Source: Bacteroidales bacterium
Lineage (GTDB): Bacteria; Bacteroidota; Bacteroidia; Bacteroidales; P3
Length of the DNA: 64,000 nucleotides
Direction: 5' to 3'
NCBI GenBank assembly: GCA_016283175.1
Contig: JAEEMK010000038.1
Span: forward strand, 1 to 64,000
In this document: positions 48,001 through 54,993 of the stretch, in pieces
Layout: every line of letters begins with the position of its first letter
Numbering within the stretch: the first letter of the stretch is position 1
Made by a program: the position numbers and the translations under genes
Notes under the pieces: generated by a model
Told to the model about the DNA's origin: nothing
Seen by the model: the letters and a program-made list of their open reading frames with translations, nothing else
The model's database searches: none

Positions 48001-48235
48001 ACCCAACCTGCGCGAGGTGGGCTTCCACGCCGTCTGGGCAGGCCGCTACACAGAGCCGCGCTACATCGTCGACCCCGAGGTGGGACTGCTCACCGGTCTG
48101 CGCGGACACGGCTTTATGCTCGGCCAATACCTCTCCAAGCTCTATGTCGAGAAATACCTCGGACACGAAGTGCCCTCCTATATGAAAGACCTTGCACTCA
48201 GCGGCAAGGGTCTCAGCGAGAACGCCTTCAAGTAG
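45008..48235 (+). CDS. multi-domain FAD/Fe-S oxidoreductase (2Fe-2S + pyridine-nucleotide disulfide-type FAD + 4Fe-4S ferredoxin + BFD-like + DAO-type FAD domain)
   Basis: CGIGKCGAC (2Fe-2S), AIIGAGPAGLACREQL, CNPCSFSC..CIGCMECVYQCPG, CHCEDVKLDE...GPCRGKRC, then VLIAGGGIAGSGLFRYF with DAO-like C-terminus. Confidence 0.88.
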   Translation: MYKIEKHPILDIPQSEIVEFVFNGQKVQGRKGYTVAAALHQAGYPVHSHSIDGKPRSLECGIGKCGACEMLVDGKIRRICITPVDNVREVKELTKDYMPEALPVVPREVKIYKTQVAIIGAGPAGLACREQLNAFGIDNIVVDSNARIGGQFNMQTHQFFFFEKEKKFGGMRGFDIAKTLAGDDHSGILLNTTVWDLLEGRRIAVKNIESQESAYIDADHLVVATGAVPFMPTFENDDVPGVYTAAVFQKMMNQEHTLLGKNVLTVGAGNIGYLTSYQGMQAGANIRAIIEAMPREGGFPVQANRVRRLGIPIMTGYTLVRAIPNADRTGITGAVIAKCENFKAIPGTEQILDGIDIINICTGLVPDNQLLTKGKDVFGINTYGAGDAIRIGEGTSAVLRGRQVAYEVAQNMGIRFNYDEYLEISRQYIDSQQHPVRLLDNPRLPSEERMKLKPFVQMDCLYGFACNPCSFSCSQGAISKASTSSTPVVDYDKCIGCMECVYQCPGLAIFGFNTEKQWCFLPIEYDIEENTAVYLVDNNGAKVGEGVIEKILRKPNKTNVARVHVDKLNANTLTDVKGFIAKDKYPAPLNLTSLSNLSSADTYVCHCEDVKLDELLAVIGDRKYISVDELKHITRMGMGPCRGKRCVPRARQILRAYGIEVTGDATPRAPLSAPVTLGDVYTEGSKEVFVFPKNNNVTREEVRVLIAGGGIAGSGLFRYFSEAGMKPVLINWSRGASWRNIGGGRPAFSNPDIADIAMHNREIFMSIQKVHNINFKPTRYVNLVHDDATYRSLDASRAWSDAYMVDRKDFKKEISPLWDDSKTTYSHALMTRDCWQATPGRVIDYIRGIGKSLGGRFYEDCELLHVQRNGNRTIALVRNHEGRYIEYSCEHFVNSMGWGAERFTDMLGIDTGLYPVKHQAFITRRLPLMGVGGDALDMIIDRRHYKGFSAVYGQQFAHTGQIIGCASPDTDAYETRQNIKYNSKEFLEIVSEVFAEWIPNLREVGFHAVWAGRYTEPRYIVDPEVGLLTGLRGHGFMLGQYLSKLYVEKYLGHEVPSYMKDLALSGKGLSENAFK
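46776..46802. repeat. 9-bp in-frame minisatellite (3 units) in oxidoreductase linker
   Basis: acctcacaa gcctttcaa acctttcaa, encoding LNLTSLSNLSS. Confidence 0.7.
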
Positions 48236-48261
48236 ACCCTGAAAACAACATCCAATTACGA

Positions 48262-48300
48262 GGTCGGAATGATGCTTGGAACATCATTCCGGCCTTTTTT
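48262..48300 (+). terminator. Rho-independent terminator
   Basis: GGTCGGAATGATG-CTTGGAA-CATCATTCCGGCCTTTTTT. Confidence 0.85.
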
Positions 48301-48640
48301 TTGAAATAAAAAACCTAAAAATAATTAACAGATATAACTTTGAGACCATTTTCACGCCCTAAACAAATTTTCTTGCTATCTTTGCAAAATGCTGTTGCAT
48401 TATGATGTTGAGTCTACAGTTCAGAATGGTGATACATTGTGAAATAACGACGGTATAAGGATACGCAAGGAGTGGTTTTGGGCTACGCAGTGCGACACAC
48501 TATAATAGCGACGATGATGTGTGTCGTAGCGATAAGGCAGCTTTTGAGGGCTTCTGACTATAAACCAATACATTGTGGCGGTTGGTGTTTCAAGGTGTGT
48601 TTTATTGTGCAAAAAAGGTACATAGCATATACCAGCAAAG

Positions 48641-48746
48641 GCATTTGTACAGTACTTGTACAGTATATGTACAGTATATGTACGCTTTAGAAGCGTACAT
48701 ATACTGTACAAGTACTGTACATATACTGTACATATGACAGGGAATG
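48641..48746. repeat. palindromic TGTACA-array element, copy 3
   Basis: GCATTTGTACAGTACTTGTACAGTATATGTACAGTATATGTACGCTT-TAG-AAGCGTACATATACTGTACAAGTACTGTACATATACTGTACATATGACAGGGAATG; six TGTACA. Confidence 0.95.
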
Positions 48747-48972
48747 TTTATCGGAAACAACGTTTTTATACCTTAATGAACCTTGTGAATCAAAGCGAAA
48801 CAGAAATCCTTGCAGTGCATTAGGTTTCAATGCTTTTACTTTAGCTTGGGGGTGTTTTGTCATTAAGTCAAAAAAAGGGCCGATCCGGTCTGCAATTCTT
48901 CGGGAACCAACCATTTTGACTGTTGCCGGCAGAGAGTCTGTAATTGCTGTCATATACAATGAAAGTTGTTTT

Positions 48973-49005
48973 TTGTGTGCGTTTTTGAGAAAAAATGTAT
49001 CTTTG
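48973..49005 (+). promoter_or_regulatory. Bacteroidota promoter for 49088 gene
   Basis: TTG (48973-48975) - 22 nt - TATCTTTG (48998-49005). Confidence 0.6.
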
Positions 49006-49087
49006 CACCGCTAAAATCTTGGGCAAGGACGAGAAAATAAAGATTAAGTATATAAACACCAAATAATTAAGAATAAAAAATAGTATT

Positions 49088-50134
49088 ATGAACAAAAGTT
49101 TTTTGAAAATGTGCGGTATTGCTTTGGCAGTCATTGCCGCCGTCGCTGTGATGGCTTCGTGCGGAGGCAAGAATTCGGACAACCGTTATACGATTTCGGG
49201 CAATGTGCCTGCCAATGTGACGGCTGAATGGATATACCTTTATGATGTCAGCGGCGCCGAGCCTGAACCTGCTATCATCGACTCGGCGAGGATTGAGAAC
49301 GGCAAGTTCTGCTTCAAGGGCGTTGCCGGCGACACTGTAGTTATGGCCGTTGTGCATCCGGGTTCGCAGAACGACTACCCTGCCCTTGCCTGGACGGTTC
49401 TTATCGAGAAGGGCGACATCGTTGTCGACACGGCATCGATGTGCGGCACAGGCACTCCGTTGAACGACGGATTCAACGACTGGATGATGCAGCTGCAGGA
49501 TATCTTTATGACCGCCGAAGGCCCCGATGAGCTGAAGACGTTCTTCGACCGGCACTGGCAGGAGCACTCGTCGGACTTTGTCGGCACATACGTGCTGAGC
49601 TTTGTGGCGCCGATGCTGGAGTTTTCATATGTGGACTCGCTGGCGTCGCAGATTCCCGCCGAGATGCGCGGCTATGCCGCCTTCAAGCCTTTCTTCGAGC
49701 AGCTGGAGGCTATGCGCAAGATGCAGCCCGGACAGATGTTCACGGACGTGGAGATTGCCGAACCTGACGGCAACGCTGTGAAACTGTCGGACTATGTCGG
49801 CAAGGGCGAATGGGTGCTTGTCGACTTCTGGGCTTCGTGGTGCGGTCCCTGCCGACAGGCAACTCCGGCGTTGCAGGCCGTGGTCAAGAAGCACAAAAGC
49901 CTGAAGGCTATAGGCATAGCCGTGAGCGACAAACTTGAGGACACCAAGAAGGCTGTAAAAGATTTGGGCATCAAGTGGATCGTGCTGATCGACGAGAAGG
50001 CTGTGTCGGCCAAGACTTACGGCATCAACGCCATACCGGCAATGATTCTGTTTGCCCCAGACGGCAAGATTGCCGCACGCGACTTCAACGTCGACACTCT
50101 TGACGACCTGCTTGACGAGAACAGCATAAAGTAG
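49088..50134 (+). CDS. thioredoxin-like lipoprotein (DUF4369-like N-term + TlpA-type thioredoxin fold)
   Basis: Lipobox VAVMASC; VLVDFWASWCGPCRQATPAL. Confidence 0.92.
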   Translation: MNKSFLKMCGIALAVIAAVAVMASCGGKNSDNRYTISGNVPANVTAEWIYLYDVSGAEPEPAIIDSARIENGKFCFKGVAGDTVVMAVVHPGSQNDYPALAWTVLIEKGDIVVDTASMCGTGTPLNDGFNDWMMQLQDIFMTAEGPDELKTFFDRHWQEHSSDFVGTYVLSFVAPMLEFSYVDSLASQIPAEMRGYAAFKPFFEQLEAMRKMQPGQMFTDVEIAEPDGNAVKLSDYVGKGEWVLVDFWASWCGPCRQATPALQAVVKKHKSLKAIGIAVSDKLEDTKKAVKDLGIKWIVLIDEKAVSAKTYGINAIPAMILFAPDGKIAARDFNVDTLDDLLDENSIK

Positions 50135-50203
50135 CATTTGTAGCACAAAACAAACGAGGAGGCTCTGAACGGAGCCTCCTCGTTTGTTTTGTGCTACAAA
50201 TGC
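50134..50203. terminator. bidirectional terminator: 32-bp perfect inverted repeat with 6-nt loop
   Basis: GCATTTGTAGCACAAAACAAACGAGGAGGCTC-TGAACG-GAGCCTCCTCGTTTGTTTTGTGCTACAAATGC. Confidence 0.9.
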
Positions 50204-50213
50204 GTGAGGAGTG

Positions 50214-51026
50214 TTATTTTTCCTCGACCGGTTGGTCTTCTTTGTAGGCTTTTTTCTTGCGGGCCTTGGCCTGTGTGAGGAATGCGGCAAGAAGGACTAT
50301 GAAGGCCACGCATCCGCGCAGGCACTCGAGGGTGAGCATATAGCATATCGTGATGCCGGCAAAATAGACAAGGCCTGTAAGCAACGACCATCCGAACTTG
50401 CGGCTGCGGACGGTGTCGGCGATGATTTTGTAGACGACGAACAGGGTTATCGCCACCTCGCCGACGATGAGCAGCCACGACGAAACGGTGTAGCTGGCAA
50501 AGAGTGCCACAGTGGCCAACAGGGCACCAATGATCATAATGAAGACGCATATCTTCCACTCTTTCCAGGGCTTGCCTTCGGTGAACGACGCTTCGACATT
50601 GAGCTGCGCGACGGTCTGCATAAGGGCGGAGATGATGCAATAGATGACGTGGGTGAGCAACACAAGAAGCACCAGCGCCAGAGGCCAACCGACGATGTTT
50701 GGCATACAGAACCACCCGATGAAGGGACGCGGGTCGATTTCGGGCCAAATCTTGTACTCGGGGAATATGCACTGGAAGCAGTAGTAGCCGCAGGCCAGCA
50801 GGGTAACGCCCAGCAGGGTGTAGAGCAACGGATAGTACTGCGACTCGCCTTTGTGGCGGACACGCCAGTTCACAAAACCCATAGTTTCTGTCAGTACAAA
50901 TATTATGACCAGTTGAAGCCACAACGGCAGACCGAGAGGATTGTCGTGTTGCAATGCCGACAGCCCGGGCAATTCGTGCAGATTGGTGATGGGAGCGTTC
51001 TCTGCAATGTATTCTACTAAGCTCAT
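50214..51026 (-). CDS. polytopic membrane protein, unknown function
   Basis: Six or more hydrophobic segments; acidic/basic C-terminal tail KARKKKAYKEDQPVEEK. Confidence 0.7.
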   Translation of the reverse strand: MSLVEYIAENAPITNLHELPGLSALQHDNPLGLPLWLQLVIIFVLTETMGFVNWRVRHKGESQYYPLLYTLLGVTLLACGYYCFQCIFPEYKIWPEIDPRPFIGWFCMPNIVGWPLALVLLVLLTHVIYCIISALMQTVAQLNVEASFTEGKPWKEWKICVFIMIIGALLATVALFASYTVSSWLLIVGEVAITLFVVYKIIADTVRSRKFGWSLLTGLVYFAGITICYMLTLECLRGCVAFIVLLAAFLTQAKARKKKAYKEDQPVEEK

Positions 51027-51288
51027 AATGATTGTTGTTTTTTAATTTGAGACTGCAAAGGTACACAAAAAAAATATTCTATAGCAACAAATAATAATCA
51101 AACACATTAAGGTATTGTTAGACAATATATAAGCAAGAGAACGCCTTTTAAATTCCGTATCGTTTTTTTTGCCTAAGCTTTAGCAAATCATATTTTTTCG
51201 TAAATTTGCAAGGTCGTATACTATGCGACAGGCAGTTCAATATACCATTAATTATGTATGTAACAAGTAAATAAATACAGATTTCAAT

Positions 51289-53157
51289 ATGGGGAAAAGG
51301 TCTTTTTCACGTCGGTTGAGTTGGCGCATCATAGGCATTGCGTCGGCAATTGTTGTCACGATGCTTTTGACAGTGGGCATTGTTTCGAATAACATAATTG
51401 CCGACGAGGCCACGCGAGCAGCACAGCATATACTGCACGGCACCATCAGCGAGATTGAGCGTCCGCTGGGCCACGTGGAGATTATTACGGCCACGGTGGC
51501 TGCCCACGCCGCCCCGATTGCCGCAAGCGGCAAGCCCTCGGCCGAGGCAATTCATTCGCTATTGCAGCAGACTGTGCGTTTGGACACGCTTGTCACTGGC
51601 TGTTCAATGATTGTGCCTGGCAAAACGGGCAACACAACCTACTATTGCTTTGCCGACGCCGAGGGAACGATGCACAGCGGCATTCTCGACACCATACGCG
51701 CCGAGGCAAGGTATATCGACGCTATGACGGCTGCTGTCGCCAAGAAGGGTCAGGCGCTATGGACCGACCCGCACCGGCAGCTGGGCTTTCAGGATGCCCG
51801 TTCCATTACGTACTGCTATCCTGTGTATGCCGAAGGCCGTTTGTTGGCCATCATCACTTCCGACCTGTCGATTGAATGGATGGAGCACAAGGTTGAGTCG
51901 CTGCGTCCCTACAAGAACTCGCTGACGTCGATTCTGTGCAGCGGAGGAGGGGTGATAGGAATCAAAGACACCAATATGCTGGCACAGATACGTAAATCGT
52001 TTGCCGAGGACAAAGAATTGGCATCGCTAGGCGAGGATCTGCTGTCGGGCAAGGACAGCCTGCGACGCAAAATAGGCAGAGGCAAAAACATCTCGTTTGT
52101 GGTCTTCGGCCCATTGCACAACGGATGGACGCTGAGTTTGACGTGCCTGTATCGCGACGTGCTGTCGAGGGTGGCGAAGATGCAGATGAATCTTCTGATT
52201 ATAGGTGTGCTTGGCCTGCTCATCCTGTTCATTGTCTGCCGTCTTGTTATACGTCGCCTGTCGATGCCTATCACGCAGCTGTCGGAGTCGGCACTGAATA
52301 TGGCCAAGGGCGACTTCAAGGCCGAGCTGCCTGAGATAAAGAGCCAGGACGAGATGAAAAACCTCAGGGACAGCTTTGTCTTTATGCAGAACTCCATAGC
52401 CGACTACATCGAGGAACTGAAGACCACCACGGCCGCCAACGAGAGAATGGAGTCGGAACTGGGCGTGGCACGCAACATACAGATGGGTATGCTGCGCACC
52501 GACTTCCCACCGCAGCTCCACGCACTGCTCAACCCTGCCAAGGAGGTGGGTGGCGACCTGTATGACTATATCCTCAAGGACAAGACCCTCTATTTCGCCG
52601 TGGGTGATGTCAGCGGCAAGGGTGTGCCTGCATCGCTGATGATGGCCATCACGAGGGCGGCACTGCGTTTCGTGTCAAGCCTCAACCTGCCTATGAACGA
52701 GACGATGAACCGCATAAACAGCAGCGTGTGCGACATCAACAGCAACAATATGTTCGTCACCCTCTTCGTGGGCCGCATTGACCTGACGACGGGACATATG
52801 GAATATTGCAACGCCGGTCACAACCCGATAATGATACTGCCCGAGGGCGGCAAGCCCTATTTTCTGAAGGCAAAGCCCAATCTGGCCGTAGGCCTGTTCG
52901 AAGACTTCCCCTACCAGTCGGAATGCATCGACATAGCGACCGGGACCCGCATCGTGGCCTATACCGACGGCGTCAACGAGGCAGAGAACGCCGACAAGGC
53001 GCTGTTCGGCAACGACAGACTGCTGCAGTGGGCCGAAGGAGTGGATGGCAACGACAGCGAACAGGCCGTGGTAGAAAGTCTTTACGACGCCGTGAAGGCC
53101 TTTGCCGCCGCCAATCCGCAGAACGACGACATAACGATTATGAGTATCAAACTCTGA
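51289..53157 (+). CDS. membrane sensor SpoIIE/RsbU-family PP2C phosphatase (Cache-like sensor + HAMP)
   Basis: N-terminal TM, extracytoplasmic sensor, second TM with HAMP-like RRLSMPITQLSESALNMAKGDFKAELP; PP2C motifs EVGGDLYDYILKDKTLYFAVGDVSGKGVPASLMMA, GHNPIMI, YTDGVNEAEN. Confidence 0.9.
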   Translation: MGKRSFSRRLSWRIIGIASAIVVTMLLTVGIVSNNIIADEATRAAQHILHGTISEIERPLGHVEIITATVAAHAAPIAASGKPSAEAIHSLLQQTVRLDTLVTGCSMIVPGKTGNTTYYCFADAEGTMHSGILDTIRAEARYIDAMTAAVAKKGQALWTDPHRQLGFQDARSITYCYPVYAEGRLLAIITSDLSIEWMEHKVESLRPYKNSLTSILCSGGGVIGIKDTNMLAQIRKSFAEDKELASLGEDLLSGKDSLRRKIGRGKNISFVVFGPLHNGWTLSLTCLYRDVLSRVAKMQMNLLIIGVLGLLILFIVCRLVIRRLSMPITQLSESALNMAKGDFKAELPEIKSQDEMKNLRDSFVFMQNSIADYIEELKTTTAANERMESELGVARNIQMGMLRTDFPPQLHALLNPAKEVGGDLYDYILKDKTLYFAVGDVSGKGVPASLMMAITRAALRFVSSLNLPMNETMNRINSSVCDINSNNMFVTLFVGRIDLTTGHMEYCNAGHNPIMILPEGGKPYFLKAKPNLAVGLFEDFPYQSECIDIATGTRIVAYTDGVNEAENADKALFGNDRLLQWAEGVDGNDSEQAVVESLYDAVKAFAAANPQNDDITIMSIKL

Positions 53158-53183
53158 CTAAAACATTAACCATAATTTAGCCA

Positions 53184-53585
53184 ATGAAAAAACGATTCAA
53201 TCCAATCAAAGACAAGAGTAGCGAGATTATAGAGTTCCTGATGGCATCGCCCGATATGCCCGACGATGAGGCACTGTGTTTCAAGTTGCGTCTCTCAATC
53301 GAGGAAGCCGTTGAGAATGTGGTGCGCTATGCCTACGACGGTGGCATAGGCTGGCTTGAGGCCGGCACCAGCCTTGACCACGACTCGCTCATCCTCACCA
53401 TCGAGTTGCGCGACGCCGGCGTGCCGTTCAATCCGCTCGAGAAAGACGACCCCGACATCACCCTATCGGCCGAGGAACGCGAAATCGGCGGACTCGGCAT
53501 TTTCCTCTGCAAGAAGATGATGGACAGCATCCAATATCGCTATGAGGACGGCAACAATATTCTTACTATGACTAAAAAAGTTTGA
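53184..53585 (+). CDS. HATPase anti-sigma/switch kinase (RsbW-like)
   Basis: LSIEEAVENVVRYAY, IELRDAGVPFNP, GGLGIFLCKKMMD. Confidence 0.88.
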   Translation: MKKRFNPIKDKSSEIIEFLMASPDMPDDEALCFKLRLSIEEAVENVVRYAYDGGIGWLEAGTSLDHDSLILTIELRDAGVPFNPLEKDDPDITLSAEEREIGGLGIFLCKKMMDSIQYRYEDGNNILTMTKKV

Positions 53586-53890
53586 CAATGAACGTAACAA
53601 TAACCAACCAAGACAATAAGACTCTTGTGGTCCTCGACGGCAGGCTTGATACAAGCAATGCCGACCAGTTTCAGCAGGACATAGCGCCACTGATGGAAGG
53701 CGACAAACCCGATATCGACATCGACTGCGCAGCTATGAGCTATACCTCGTCGCAGGGACTGCGTCTGTTCCTGATGCTGCAGAAAAGCGTTATGGCCCGT
53801 GGCGGAAAAATGGTGATGCGCAATATGAACCCGCAGGTCAAGGAGGTGTTCGACATCACCGGTTTTTCAAACATTATAACCATCATATAA
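53582..53890 (+). CDS. STAS-domain anti-sigma factor antagonist-like (RsbV-like)
   Basis: VVLDGRLDTSNADQF...IDCAAMSYTSSQGLRLFLMLQKSV; phospho-acceptor-like SYTSSQGLR. Confidence 0.9.
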   Translation: MTMNVTITNQDNKTLVVLDGRLDTSNADQFQQDIAPLMEGDKPDIDIDCAAMSYTSSQGLRLFLMLQKSVMARGGKMVMRNMNPQVKEVFDITGFSNIITII

Positions 53891-53898
53891 AGCAACCT

Positions 53899-54993
53899 AT
53901 GAAGCTCGATATGCACTGCGAGATGATTCTTGACGAGTATCGTGAGCGCCTGCCGCTCTTCGAGCGAATCAAGAACCTCATTATTGAGCAGCTTCGCGCT
54001 TGTCTCGACGAGAACCACATAGTTGTGGCGGGTCTTGAAGCACGCATAAAGACGGAGAAAAGCCTGACAGGCAAACTTGAACTGAAAGGCTACAAGTATC
54101 GCACCATCGACGATATTACCGACATTCTCGGGGCACGCATCATCACCTTCTTCAGCGACGAGGTCGACATCATATCGGCACTAGTTGAAAAGATGTTCGA
54201 CATTGACTGGGACAACTCGGTCGACAAACGCAAAATGCTTGAAATAGACCGCTTCGGATATATGTCGCTCCACTATATCTGCCGCATTCCGCCATCGATG
54301 TGCAGCGACCCGGCAGTGCCTGAACTCAACCAGATACGTTTCGAGATACAGATGCGCAGCACCCTGCAGCACGTGTGGGCCAATATGCAGCACGATATGG
54401 GCTACAAAAGCGACGTAGAAATACCTGTAGAATACCAGCGCAATATGAGCCGTCTGGCAGGTATGCTCGAACTTGCCGACGAACAGTTCAGCCGCATCCG
54501 CAAGGAGATTATTGACTATCGCCGCAACGTGCAATCACTCGTGGCTAGCGGCAACTTCGACGAGGTGCCCCTCAACGGCGACACTTTCCGCAGTTACTGC
54601 GAACTAAAGCCCTTCCAGCGCCTGGCTGACAAGATTGCCACCATCAACCAGGCCGAGATGTATGAAGACAGTCTAATGCCATACTACAACGTCCTGATAC
54701 ATATGAATATGAAGACCATCGGCGACGTGGAACGTATGCGCATTGATTGCAGCGACGGAGCCTACCAACTTGCTTTGATACAACTGGCTGGCACGGGGCT
54801 TGACATTGTGGCTTACTCGGTGGCGCTGCAAAACATCTGCATTGTACAGATACTAAAGCAGGGTTTTGGAGAAGCCGGCCTGGTGCGCCTATTCGCCGGG
54901 CTTTACGGCGAGACACCCTACAACGCTCAACGTGCCCACCGCATTTTTGAACAGGCACAGAAGATTAACTTAATCAATTGTGAATCACTATGA
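53899..54993 (+). CDS. RelA/SpoT-type (p)ppGpp synthetase domain protein
   Basis: VAGLEARIKTEKSLTGKLELKGYKYRTIDDITDILGARIITFFSDEVD... RFGYMSLHYICRI ... FEIQMRSTLQHVWANMQHDMGYK. Confidence 0.88.
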   Translation: MKLDMHCEMILDEYRERLPLFERIKNLIIEQLRACLDENHIVVAGLEARIKTEKSLTGKLELKGYKYRTIDDITDILGARIITFFSDEVDIISALVEKMFDIDWDNSVDKRKMLEIDRFGYMSLHYICRIPPSMCSDPAVPELNQIRFEIQMRSTLQHVWANMQHDMGYKSDVEIPVEYQRNMSRLAGMLELADEQFSRIRKEIIDYRRNVQSLVASGNFDEVPLNGDTFRSYCELKPFQRLADKIATINQAEMYEDSLMPYYNVLIHMNMKTIGDVERMRIDCSDGAYQLALIQLAGTGLDIVAYSVALQNICIVQILKQGFGEAGLVRLFAGLYGETPYNAQRAHRIFEQAQKINLINCESL

